From positions 1 to 64,000 of the forward strand of contig JAFRNR010000028.1 in assembly GCA_017430085.1 (NCBI GenBank): a stretch of 64,000 nucleotides of DNA, in the 5' to 3' direction. A program made the translations under genes and the position numbers. Below the pieces are notes generated by a model. It was not told where the DNA came from and did not search any database. It saw nothing but the letters and a program-made list of their open reading frames with translations. The number at the start of each line of letters is the position of its first letter. Position 1 is the first letter of the stretch. Source of the DNA: Lachnospiraceae bacterium (GTDB taxonomy: Bacteria > Bacillota > Clostridia > Lachnospirales > Lachnospiraceae). Positions 32,733 to 40,680 of the stretch are shown one piece after another.

Positions 32733-33590
32733 ATGAAATTTTTCGATAAAATGGAACAGAAACTGGGCCGCTTCGCGATCAAAAACCTGACGATTTACCT
32801 GATCATCCTGAACGTTGCCGGCTTTATCCTTCTGTACACCAACCCTGCTTTTTACTATTTGCACCTGAGCCTGGACATGGAACGGATCTTCGCCGGCGAA
32901 GTGTGGCGGCTTTTCACGTTCGTGATCTATCCGTCGACGACGAGCATCCTCTGGCTGTTCATCGAGATGTTCATTTTATATTCCCTGGGCTCCACGCTGG
33001 AACGGCTTTGGGGGAAGTTTTATTACAACCTGTACATCTTCCTGGGCCTGTTTTTCATGGTCCTGGCTTCGCTTCTGGTCTATCTGATCAGCGGGCAGGT
33101 CTTTTTGCTGACGCCGTCCAACCTGTACCTGACGCTGCTCCTTGCCTTCGCCATGACGCTGCCGAATATGCAGTTCCTGCTGTATTTCATCATTCCGGTC
33201 AAGGCCAAATATCTGGCGATCTTCTATGTGGGCCTGATGGTGTACGGGTTCATTAAAGGCGATTGGACGAGCCGCGTGGCCATCATCGCCTCCTTCGCCA
33301 ATGCTCTGATCTTTTTCCTGCTGATCCGCAACCCGGCGAAGCGTGTGCAGCAGGCTTACCGCAAGCACCAGTTCGACGCGAAGGTCCGGGAGGCGGCCCG
33401 CAAAGCCGAAAACATGCGGCCGTTCGGCGGCACCCGCCACACCTGCGCGGTCTGCGGCCGCACCGAAAAGGACGACCCGAACCTGGAATTCCGCTTCTGC
33501 AGCAAATGCATCGGGAACCGGGAGTATTGCCAGGACCATCTGTACACGCATGTGCACATAACGGGGGAGCCGGGGGACGGAAATTATTGA
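32733..33590 (+). CDS. Rhomboid-like membrane protein with C-terminal zinc ribbon, probably not a protease
   Basis: A 285-residue protein with six hydrophobic segments (residues 15-205) in the rhomboid/derlin pattern, including 'GEVWRLFTFVIYP' and 'FIIPVKAKYLA'. The catalytic GxSG of rhomboid proteases is TPSN here, and the helix that should hold the catalytic His reads 'IASFANALIFF' with no His. The cytoplasmic tail has a Cys4-type zinc ribbon ('CAVCG...CSKC') followed by Cys/His residues. It is thus likely a rhomboid pseudoprotease. AAGGAGA precedes the ATG, ten bases after the glycosyltransferase gene. Confidence 0.7.
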   Translation: MKFFDKMEQKLGRFAIKNLTIYLIILNVAGFILLYTNPAFYYLHLSLDMERIFAGEVWRLFTFVIYPSTTSILWLFIEMFILYSLGSTLERLWGKFYYNLYIFLGLFFMVLASLLVYLISGQVFLLTPSNLYLTLLLAFAMTLPNMQFLLYFIIPVKAKYLAIFYVGLMVYGFIKGDWTSRVAIIASFANALIFFLLIRNPAKRVQQAYRKHQFDAKVREAARKAENMRPFGGTRHTCAVCGRTEKDDPNLEFRFCSKCIGNREYCQDHLYTHVHITGEPGDGNY

Positions 33591-33610
33591 GACAGGACCG
33601 CAGGTTTTCC

Positions 33611-33639
33611 TTGACTTACCGGGCGGTTTCCGATACACT
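33611..33639 (+). promoter_or_regulatory. Upstream candidate promoter P2 of recA
   Basis: TTGACT (33611-33616) and TACACT (33634-33639) are separated by 17 bases, about 115 bases before the recA start. Confidence 0.55.
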
Positions 33640-33689
33640 TTTCTTTGGGGAGATGGCGCGGTCATTTTCCCTTTTTTTGCAAAAAAGGC

Positions 33690-33718
33690 TTGACAGAAAC
33701 GGGGAGATAGGATAAGAT
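33690..33718 (+). promoter_or_regulatory. Sigma-A promoter P1 of recA
   Basis: A consensus TTGACA (33690-33695) and TAAGAT (33713-33718) are separated by 17 bases. The LexA site lies immediately downstream, over the expected transcription start. Confidence 0.8.
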
Positions 33719-33726
33719 ACAAATAG

Positions 33727-33740
33727 CGAACATAAGTTCG
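33727..33740. promoter_or_regulatory. LexA (DinR) operator of recA
   Basis: CGAACATAAGTTCG matches the Bacillus-type SOS box CGAAC-N4-GTTCG exactly in both half-sites. It lies between the promoter and the GGAGGAG ribosome binding site, so LexA bound here would block transcription of recA. Confidence 0.93.
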
Positions 33741-33755
33741 AATAACGGAGGAGAT

Positions 33756-34781
33756 ATGAACAAGGAAGATCGTCTGCAGGCAATCGAATCATTAGTCGCT
33801 CACACGGATAAGGAGTTCGGCAAGGGCTCCATCATGCGCCTCGGTGACAACCGCGGCATGAATATCGAAACCATTCCCACCGGCTCGCTGGCGCTGGATC
33901 TGGCGCTGGGACTGGGCGGCCTGCCCCGCGGCCGCATCGTGGAGATCTACGGGCCGGAATCCGGCGGCAAGACCACCCTGGCCCTGCACGTCATCGCGGA
34001 AGCCCAGAAGCGGGACGGCTTCGCCGGCTTCGTAGATGCGGAGCACGCCCTGGATCCCGTTTACGCGAAGAAGATCGGTGTGGATATTGAGAACCTCTAC
34101 GTGTCCCAGCCGGACAACGGCGAGCAGGCCCTGGAAATCGCGGAAGCCATGGTCCGCTCCGGCGCCATGGACGTCGTCGTCATCGACTCGGTGGCCGCCC
34201 TGGTCCCGAAGTCTGAGATCGAAGGCGACATGGGCGATTCCCACGTCGGCCAGCAGGCCCGCCTGATGTCTCAGGCCCTGCGGAAACTCACCGCCGCCAT
34301 CAACCGCTCCAACTGCATCGTCATTTTCATCAACCAGCTGCGGGAGAAGATCGGCGTCATGTTCGGCAACCCGGAGACCACCACCGGCGGCCGCGCCCTG
34401 AAGTTCTACGCCTCGGTCCGGCTCGATGTGCGCCGCACGGAAAGCCTGAAGCAGGGCGGCGAAGTCATCGGCAACCACGTACGCGTCAAAGTCGTGAAGA
34501 ACAAAGTGGCCCCGCCTTTCAAGGAAGCGGAGTTCGACATCATGTTCGGCCAGGGCATCTCCAAGGAAGGTGACGTGCTGGACCTGGCGGCCCAGGCCGG
34601 CATCGTGGAAAAGAGCGGCGCCTGGTACGGCTACAACGGCAACCGCATCGGCCAGGGCCGGGACAATACCAAGAACTACCTGAAGCAGAACCCGGAAGTT
34701 CTCGCGGAACTGGAGGACCTGGTGCGCGCGCACTACGGGTTTGCCGAAAAGAAACCGGCTGCCGAAGCGAAAAACGAATAA
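33756..34781 (+). CDS. recA: Recombinase RecA
   Basis: RecA polymerises on single-stranded DNA, drives strand exchange and triggers LexA self-cleavage. The 341-residue protein has Walker A 'GPESGGKTT', the 'IDSVAAL' Walker B, L1/L2 loop region '[19 protein letters not shown]' and '[20 protein letters not shown]'. The ribosome binding site GGAGGAG lies five bases before the ATG. It stands alone, with SOS control visible at the LexA box. Confidence 0.98.
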   Translation: MNKEDRLQAIESLVAHTDKEFGKGSIMRLGDNRGMNIETIPTGSLALDLALGLGGLPRGRIVEIYGPESGGKTTLALHVIAEAQKRDGFAGFVDAEHALDPVYAKKIGVDIENLYVSQPDNGEQALEIAEAMVRSGAMDVVVIDSVAALVPKSEIEGDMGDSHVGQQARLMSQALRKLTAAINRSNCIVIFINQLREKIGVMFGNPETTTGGRALKFYASVRLDVRRTESLKQGGEVIGNHVRVKVVKNKVAPPFKEAEFDIMFGQGISKEGDVLDLAAQAGIVEKSGAWYGYNGNRIGQGRDNTKNYLKQNPEVLAELEDLVRAHYGFAEKKPAAEAKNE

Positions 34782-34829
34782 AACCGGACAAAAAATGTCG
34801 AAAAACACGGCAAAACAGTAAAAAAACAC

Positions 34830-34858
34830 TTGCCATTGCGTGATTTTCGTGTTAGAAT
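34830..34858 (+). promoter_or_regulatory. Sigma-A promoter of the rimP-nusA-infB operon
   Basis: TTGCCA (34830-34835) and TAGAAT (34853-34858) are separated by 17 bases, about 90 bases before the rimP start. Confidence 0.8.
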
Positions 34859-34888
34859 ACTTCCGGTAAGTTGAATAGTATGCTAGAT

Positions 34889-34917
34889 GAAAGAGTGGAT
34901 AGTCGATCCGCTCTTTC
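34889..34917 (+). promoter_or_regulatory. Leader hairpin upstream of rimP
   Basis: GAAAGAGTGGAT (34889-34900) and ATCCGCTCTTTC (34906-34917) form a 12-bp stem with one G-T pair around a five-base loop, followed by GTTTATG rather than a clean T-run. A hairpin of this kind in front of rimP is, as I recall, common in Bacillota. It may attenuate or stabilise the transcript. Confidence 0.65.
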
Positions 34918-34946
34918 GTTTATGAAGGGGCAAGAGAGGTGGCCAT

Positions 34947-35420
34947 TTGAACAGACGCGAAACAGTGGAAAAGAAGACGGAAGCCGTCCTGGCTCCCATC
35001 CTGGAAGAGACCGGGACCGAACTCGTGGACCTGGAATACGTGAAAGAAGGCAGTGACTGGATCCTGCGGGTCATCCTGGACAAAGAAGGAGGCCTCCGTA
35101 TCGACGACTGCGAGACCGTCAGCCGCGCCCTCAGCGACGCGCTGGACGCGCAGGATTTCATCGACGACGCCTACCTGCTGGAAGTCAGCTCGCCGGGCCT
35201 GCTCCGCCCCCTGAAGAAACCGAAGGACTATGAACGCAATATGGGGAAAGAAATCGAGATCCACCTCTACAAGCCCCGTGAGAAAAACAAAGAATGGGTC
35301 GGGACCCTGACCGCGTACGACGGAGAAAACGTGACGATCCGCGACGGGGAAAACGAATACAGCTTCATGCTGAAAGAGATCTCGCTCATCACACCTTACA
35401 TAGATTTCTCCGACCTGTAA
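34947..35420 (+). CDS. rimP: Ribosome maturation factor RimP
   Basis: RimP assists maturation of the 30S subunit. The 157-residue protein starts at a TTG (34947) behind a purine-rich AGAGAGG site and has the conserved 'LVDLEYVKEGSDWILRVI', 'DDCETVSRALSDALD' and 'LEVSSPGLLRPL' motifs. It is the first gene of the nusA-infB cluster, as in most Bacillota. Confidence 0.93.
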   Translation: MNRRETVEKKTEAVLAPILEETGTELVDLEYVKEGSDWILRVILDKEGGLRIDDCETVSRALSDALDAQDFIDDAYLLEVSSPGLLRPLKKPKDYERNMGKEIEIHLYKPREKNKEWVGTLTAYDGENVTIRDGENEYSFMLKEISLITPYIDFSDL

Positions 35421-35464
35421 CTGTAAAGCGGAGACAGACAAAGAACCGGGAGGACAAAAGAAAA

Positions 35465-36691
35465 ATGAACAAGGAACTGTTAGAGGCCATTGCCCTGATC
35501 GAGAAAGAAAAGAACATCGACCGCGAGATCCTGCTCACCGCGCTGGAAGATTCCCTGACCGCGGCGTACAGCAAGTCTTTTGATAAATCCGATAAAAACG
35601 GCGACCGCAAGGGCGAAAAGCGCGCGGAAAACATCCGCGTGATCCTGGACCGCGAGACCGGCGACTACCGCATCTTCCGCGAAAAGACCGTCGTGGAGGA
35701 GATCCAGAACCCGCTGACGGAGATCCTGCTGGACGACGCCCGCAAACTCAGCCCGGTCTACCAGCCCGGCGACGTCGTGCGCGAAGAGCTGCCCCTGAAC
35801 AGCTTCAGCCGCGTGACCGCACAGAATGCGAAGAACAACTTCCGCACCAAACTGCTGGAAGAGGAGCGCCGCTCCGTGTTCGAACGCTACAACAGCAAGC
35901 TGGGCCAGATCGTCACCGGCATCGTGCAGCGCCGCATGGAAGAGCGCACGATCATCAACCTGGGCAACACGGACGCCATCCTGCCCAAGAGCGAGCAGAT
36001 CGAGACCGAAAACTACCGCAACAACGAACGGATCAAGGTCCTGGTCCTGAAGGTGGAAGCCCGCGCGCCGAAGAAAGAGCCGGTCATCACCGTCAGCCGC
36101 ACGCATCCCGACATGGTGCGCCGCTTCTTTGAGGCGGAAGTGCCGGAGATCAAGCAGGGCCTGGTGGAGATCAAGGCCGTGGCCCGTGAAGCCGGTTCCC
36201 GCAGCAAGATGGCCGTCGTGTCCTACGACGAGGCCGTAGACCCCATCGGCGCCTGCGTGGGCCTGAACGGGACCCGCGTGAACGCCGTCGTGGACGAACT
36301 GGGCGGCGAGAAGATCGACCTGGTGGAATGGCGCGACCATCCCGCAGAGTTCATCGAAAACGCGCTGAAGCCCGCCAAGGTCATCGTCGTGCTGGCGGAT
36401 GAGGAAGACAAGACCGCGCAGGTCATCGTCCCCGACTTCCAGCTGTCCCTGGCCATCGGCCGCGCCGGCCAGAACGTCCGGCTGGCCGCCCGCCTGACCG
36501 GCTTCAAGATCGACATCAAGTCCGAGACCGAAGCCCGCGAGAGCGGCCTGTTCGACGAGATCGGCTACATCGACGACTACGAAGACAACGGCGAAGAGTA
36601 CTACGAAGAAGGCTACGAAGAAGAGTACGTCGAAGAGGGCTACGAAGAGGAATACGTCGAAGAGCCCGCTGAAAACGGAGCGGAGCGGTAA
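35465..36691 (+). CDS. nusA: Transcription termination/antitermination factor NusA
   Basis: From ATG 35465 (GGGAGGA upstream) the protein has 408 residues: an N-terminal RNA-polymerase-binding domain, an S1 domain beginning near 'GQIVTGIVQRRMEERTIINLG' and two KH domains ('GACVGLNGTRVNAVVDEL', 'AIGRAGQNVRLAARLTG'). After the KH region comes a tail of about 30 residues made almost only of Glu and Tyr with repeated 'YEEEYVEE' units (36595-36670), which is unusual. An upstream in-frame ATG is out of reach of a good ribosome binding site. Confidence 0.95.
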   Translation: MNKELLEAIALIEKEKNIDREILLTALEDSLTAAYSKSFDKSDKNGDRKGEKRAENIRVILDRETGDYRIFREKTVVEEIQNPLTEILLDDARKLSPVYQPGDVVREELPLNSFSRVTAQNAKNNFRTKLLEEERRSVFERYNSKLGQIVTGIVQRRMEERTIINLGNTDAILPKSEQIETENYRNNERIKVLVLKVEARAPKKEPVITVSRTHPDMVRRFFEAEVPEIKQGLVEIKAVAREAGSRSKMAVVSYDEAVDPIGACVGLNGTRVNAVVDELGGEKIDLVEWRDHPAEFIENALKPAKVIVVLADEEDKTAQVIVPDFQLSLAIGRAGQNVRLAARLTGFKIDIKSETEARESGLFDEIGYIDDYEDNGEEYYEEGYEEEYVEEGYEEEYVEEPAENGAER

Positions 36692-36694
36692 GGC

Positions 36695-36976
36695 ATGACG
36701 GAACGGAAGGTCCCCCTGCGGACCTGTGTGGGCTGCCGCGGGGTAAAGGAAAAGAGCGAACTGATCCGGATCGTGCGCACGCCCGAAGGGGAAGTGAAAG
36801 CGGACTTTTCCGGACGGGCGGCCGGACGCGGCGCGTATCTCTGCCCGCAGCGCGGCTGCCTGGAACTGGCCCTCAAAAAAGGAGGGTTTGCCCGGAGCCT
36901 GCACGTGACGCTCACGGAGGAGCAGACGGAAAACCTGAGAAGGGAACTGAAGGAATTTGAAGAAAGAGACCCTTAA
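36695..36976 (+). CDS. ylxR: YlxR/RnpM family RNA-binding protein
   Basis: A 93-residue protein with the family signatures 'RTCVGCRGVKEK' and 'GRAAGRGAYLC'. In Bacillus subtilis the homologue binds RNA and has been reported to modulate RNase P, hence the name RnpM. It lies four bases after nusA and overlaps the next gene by 20 bases. Confidence 0.92.
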   Translation: MTERKVPLRTCVGCRGVKEKSELIRIVRTPEGEVKADFSGRAAGRGAYLCPQRGCLELALKKGGFARSLHVTLTEEQTENLRRELKEFEERDP

Positions 36977-37289
36977 CATGATCGGGATCGCCAAACGGGC
37001 CGGCAAGGTTATGAGCGGAGCCTACCAGGTGGAACAGGCTGTTCACAAACGGCAGGCGCGGCTGGTGATCGCGGCGGAAGACGCTTCCGACAATACCAGA
37101 AAACATATCGCGGATATGTGCAGATACAGAAAGATACCGTGGACGGCAGCCGGCGACAAAGCCTCACTGGGCCGGGCCGTCGGGCAGGAATCCAGAACCT
37201 GCCTGGCGGTAACGGACGCCGGACTGGCGGCGGCCGTGATGCGGCTGCTGGAAGAAGAAGGAATTACTTTGGAGCGCGAGGGGGAATAA
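36957..37289 (+). CDS. L7Ae-family ribosomal-protein-like RNA-binding protein (YlxQ)
   Basis: A 110-residue K-turn-binding protein of the L7Ae/L30e family, 'LNMIGIAKRAGKVMSG' and 'RLVIAAEDASDNTRKHI'. I start it at TTG 36957 because the family has about seven residues before the LG(L/I) motif and AAGGA lies just upstream; an ATG at 36978 is the alternative. Its place between ylxR and infB is standard. Confidence 0.88.
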   Translation: MKKETLNMIGIAKRAGKVMSGAYQVEQAVHKRQARLVIAAEDASDNTRKHIADMCRYRKIPWTAAGDKASLGRAVGQESRTCLAVTDAGLAAAVMRLLEEEGITLEREGE

Positions 37290-37292
37290 AGA

Positions 37293-40160
37293 ATGGGTAT
37301 GGATAACGAGAATAAAAATACGAACGAAGTGAACGGCGAACCGAAAAAGAAGAAATACAGCGTGGTATTCCGCCCGGCGAACAGCCAGCAGAACAGCGTC
37401 AAGACCAGGCCCGCGGGCACGGCTCCGGCCAGGAGACCGGCCGGCACGGCCCCGGCTCCGGGACGCCGTCCGGCAGCTCCGGGCACCAGACCCGCTGCCC
37501 CTCAGGATGAGGCCGCCAAGAGACCGGCGGTCCGCCGCCCCGCGCCCGCAGCGCCTGCCAAACCGGCCGAACCCGAAGCGGCGAAACCCGTCGTGAAGAC
37601 GGAACCGGTCACTGCCCCGGAAAAGCCCGTGCGGCCTGCGCCTGCCGCGGAAATCAAGCCGGATGTGACGGAAAAGCCGGAAACCAGACCCGCCGTCCCG
37701 GAAAAAGCGGCGGATGCGCCCGCGCCTGCCGCGGCGCCTGAAAAGCCTGCTCAGACGGAAACGCCCGTCCAGGCCGAAAAGCCTGCCGTGCAGAAACCGG
37801 CCGCCCCTGCCCCCGAAAAGAAAGTCAGACCGGCAGCCCCGGCGCGTCCCGCGGAACCGGTGAAAGAGCCGGCCAAGCCCGCGGCCCGTTTCGTGGACCT
37901 CGGCCTGGTCCGTGCGGCGGAACAGGAAGCGAAGGAGAGAAACGCCCGCCTGGCCAGACAGCAGGCGGAGCGCCGCAATCAGGCCAGACAGGGCGGAGCG
38001 CCCGGGACCGGGACTGCCGCGCCGCGCACCGGAGAAAGACGCTATGCCGGACAGCCTTCCGGCGCCCGCGGTCCGCAGACCGGCGCCCGCGGCGGCGTGC
38101 CGAATAAAGACGACGACACCCGTACCGCCAGACGTCCTGCCGCGCCGGCCAGGACGCCCCGCACCGGAGCCCCTTCCGGCGGCGCAGATCTGGGCCTCGG
38201 CCTGAGCAAAGGCGGCAAGAGCAACAAGCAGTCCCAGCGCCAGGCCGGCGCCGCCCGCGACAACAACCGCTACAACAAGGGCAATTCCGATGAAATGCGC
38301 CGTCCCGGCGGCAAAAACGCCCGCGGCAAGGGCGGCAGCATCAAGGAACTCGAAAAAGTCGCCAAGGCCGTGAAGACGGAAAAGGCCGAACCGCAGATCA
38401 AGGTCATCACCATCCCGGACAAACTGACCATCCAGGAACTGGCGACCGCCATGAAGATGCAGGCCTCCGCCATCATCAAGAAACTCTTCCTGGCCGGCAA
38501 AGTCTATACCGTGAACCAGGAGATCGATTATGACACTGCAGCGGACATCGCGCTCGAATACGACGTGATCGCCGAGCAGGAAGAAAAGGTCGATCTGATC
38601 GAAGAACTGCTGAAGGATCCGATCGTCGACAAAGAAGAAGACCTCGTGCCGCGTCCTCCGGTGGTCTGCGTCATGGGCCACGTCGACCACGGCAAGACGT
38701 CCCTGCTGGACGCCATCCGCAAGACCAACGTGACTTCCGGCGAAGCGGGCGGCATCACGCAGCACATCGGCGCCTATATGGTGGAGATCAACGGCCAGAA
38801 GATCACCTTCCTGGATACGCCCGGCCACGAAGCCTTCACGGCCATGCGTATGCGCGGCGCGCAGGCGACGGACATCGCCATCCTGGTGGTGGCGGCGGAC
38901 GACGGCGTGATGCCGCAGACCGTTGAAGCCATCAACCATGCGCGCGCGGCCGGCGTCGAGATCGTGGTAGCCATCAACAAGATCGACAAGCCCGGCGCCA
39001 ACATCGACAAAGTCAAAAAGGAACTGACCGAGTACGGCCTGATCGGCGAGGAATGGGGCGGCACCGACATCTTCGTGCCCGTATCCGCCAAGCGCGGCGA
39101 CGGCATCGAGGAACTGCTGGAGATGATGCTCCTGGTCGCCGAAATGCATGAACTGAAGGCAAACCCGAACCGCCGCGCCAGAGGTCTTGTGATCGAAGCG
39201 CAGCTGGATCCCACCCGCGGCCCCGTGGCCACCGTGCTGGTCCAGAAGGGCACGCTGCACGTGGGCGACCAGATGGCCGCCGGCGCCAGCTACGGCCGCA
39301 TCCGCGCCATGCTGAATGACAAGGGCGAACGCGTCCAGACCGCCACCCCGGGCATGCCCGTGGAGATCCTCGGCCTGTCCACCGTCCCCGCCGCCGGCGA
39401 AGTCTTCGTCTCCCCCGAGACCGAGAAGGAAGCCCGCAGCTACGCGGAGACCTTCATTTCCGAAGAACGCCGCAAGATGATCGAAGGCACGCGCAGCCAC
39501 ATGTCCCTGGACGATCTGTTCAGCCAGATCCAGAGCGGCAACATGAAGGAACTCAACCTGATCGTCAAGGCCGACGTGCAGGGCAGCGTGGAAGCCGTCA
39601 AGTCCTCCCTGACCAAGCTTTCGAACGACGAAGTGGCCGTCAAGGTGATCCACAGCGGCGCCGGCAACATCACCGAGACCGACGTGACCCTGGCCGCCGC
39701 CTCCAACGCCATCGTGATCGGTTTCAACGTGAAGATCGACGCGAAGGTCAAAGCGATCGCGGACCAGGAGAAGGTGGACGTGCGTCTGTACGACGTCATC
39801 TATCAGGCCATCGAAGACGTGCAGAATGCTATGCTCGGCATTCTGGAGCCCGTCTACGAAGAGCAGGTCACCGGCCATGCTGTTGTACGCCAGGTCTTCA
39901 AGGCCTCCGGCATCGGCAATATCGCGGGCAGCTATGTCCTGGACGGCAAGATCGTTCGCGGCTCCAGGTGCCGCGTGAAACGGGGCGACGACGTCCTCTA
40001 CGAAGGCAGCCTGGCCTCCCTGAAGCGCTTCAAGGACGACGTCAAGGAAGTCGCCGCCGGCTACGAATGCGGCCTGGTCTTCGACAAATTCAACGATTTC
40101 ACCGTGGACGACACCGTGGAATTCTTCACGATGGTCCAGGTGGAGCGGAAACTGAAATAA
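37293..40160 (+). CDS. infB: Translation initiation factor IF-2
   Basis: IF-2 is the GTPase that places initiator tRNA on the 30S subunit. Of 955 residues, the first 340 or so are a low-complexity Ala/Pro/Lys/Arg-rich arm ('[19 protein letters not shown]'), much longer than in Bacillus. The conserved part has an IF2_N helix ('[21 protein letters not shown]'), the G1 motif GHVDHGKT (residues 462-469), 'DTPGHEAF' and '[11 protein letters not shown]', then domains II-IV. It follows the L7Ae gene by three bases. Confidence 0.97.
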   Translation: MGMDNENKNTNEVNGEPKKKKYSVVFRPANSQQNSVKTRPAGTAPARRPAGTAPAPGRRPAAPGTRPAAPQDEAAKRPAVRRPAPAAPAKPAEPEAAKPVVKTEPVTAPEKPVRPAPAAEIKPDVTEKPETRPAVPEKAADAPAPAAAPEKPAQTETPVQAEKPAVQKPAAPAPEKKVRPAAPARPAEPVKEPAKPAARFVDLGLVRAAEQEAKERNARLARQQAERRNQARQGGAPGTGTAAPRTGERRYAGQPSGARGPQTGARGGVPNKDDDTRTARRPAAPARTPRTGAPSGGADLGLGLSKGGKSNKQSQRQAGAARDNNRYNKGNSDEMRRPGGKNARGKGGSIKELEKVAKAVKTEKAEPQIKVITIPDKLTIQELATAMKMQASAIIKKLFLAGKVYTVNQEIDYDTAADIALEYDVIAEQEEKVDLIEELLKDPIVDKEEDLVPRPPVVCVMGHVDHGKTSLLDAIRKTNVTSGEAGGITQHIGAYMVEINGQKITFLDTPGHEAFTAMRMRGAQATDIAILVVAADDGVMPQTVEAINHARAAGVEIVVAINKIDKPGANIDKVKKELTEYGLIGEEWGGTDIFVPVSAKRGDGIEELLEMMLLVAEMHELKANPNRRARGLVIEAQLDPTRGPVATVLVQKGTLHVGDQMAAGASYGRIRAMLNDKGERVQTATPGMPVEILGLSTVPAAGEVFVSPETEKEARSYAETFISEERRKMIEGTRSHMSLDDLFSQIQSGNMKELNLIVKADVQGSVEAVKSSLTKLSNDEVAVKVIHSGAGNITETDVTLAAASNAIVIGFNVKIDAKVKAIADQEKVDVRLYDVIYQAIEDVQNAMLGILEPVYEEQVTGHAVVRQVFKASGIGNIAGSYVLDGKIVRGSRCRVKRGDDVLYEGSLASLKRFKDDVKEVAAGYECGLVFDKFNDFTVDDTVEFFTMVQVERKLK

Positions 40161-40167
40161 GAGAAAC

Positions 40168-40575
40168 ATGAAAAAAAACAGCATCAAAAACGAACGCATC
40201 AACGCGGAAGTCCAGCGCGCCCTGAGCCGCATCATCCGCGAAGAAGTCAAAGATCCCCGCATCCCGCTCATGGTCAGCGTGACCCAGTGCAAAGTCGCCC
40301 CGGACCTGAAGACCTGCAAGGCCTATATCAGCATCCTGGGCGATGAGACCGCGCGGAACGAATGCCACACCGCCCTGAAAAGCGCGGCCGGCTTCATCCG
40401 CCACAGCCTGGCCGGTTATCTGAACATGCGCATCACCCCGGAGATTACCTTCGTCATGGACGACTCCATCCAGTACGGCGTGGAGATGTCGCAGAAGATC
40501 GATGAAGTTATGCGGCGGCAGAATGCCGAAACCTCCGAAAGAGAAGAAGACGCATCTGCTGAAGAAACAATGTAG
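40168..40575 (+). CDS. rbfA: Ribosome-binding factor A
   Basis: RbfA binds 30S precursors during 16S rRNA 5'-end maturation. The 135-residue protein contains 'RINAEVQRALSRIIREEVKDPR' in its KH-like fold and 'ITPEITFVMDDSIQYGVEM'. It is seven bases after infB. The stop codon TAG (40573-40575) is supplied by the GTAGGGG start of palindromic repeat copy 3, so the repeat may have inserted at or replaced the original end. Confidence 0.94.
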   Translation: MKKNSIKNERINAEVQRALSRIIREEVKDPRIPLMVSVTQCKVAPDLKTCKAYISILGDETARNECHTALKSAAGFIRHSLAGYLNMRITPEITFVMDDSIQYGVEMSQKIDEVMRRQNAETSEREEDASAEETM

Positions 40576-40596
40576 GGGCCGATGTTCCATCGGCCC
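40576..40596. repeat. Palindromic intergenic repeat R1, copy 3
   Basis: GGGCCGATG, loop TTC, CATCGGCCC, preceded by GTAG as in copy 1 and followed by GGAA as in copy 2. It directly abuts the rbfA stop codon. Confidence 0.8.
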
Positions 40597-40680
40597 GGAA
40601 AAGACAGAACAGCACTGTAACCGATACGGCAGCCCGGCACCTGTACGCAGTACAAGAACCACTAAAGCAGGTATGAAGAA

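Noticed and set aside
37164..40319. A 1051-codon open frame on the minus strand opposite infB, and other long antisense frames opposite glgA, pnp, pckA, dxs and 2999-4759
   Set aside because: They mirror real genes with strong family motifs on the other strand; GC-rich codon use keeps the opposite frame free of stops. The translations are low-complexity His/Asp/Arg/Gly-rich and lack ribosome binding sites.
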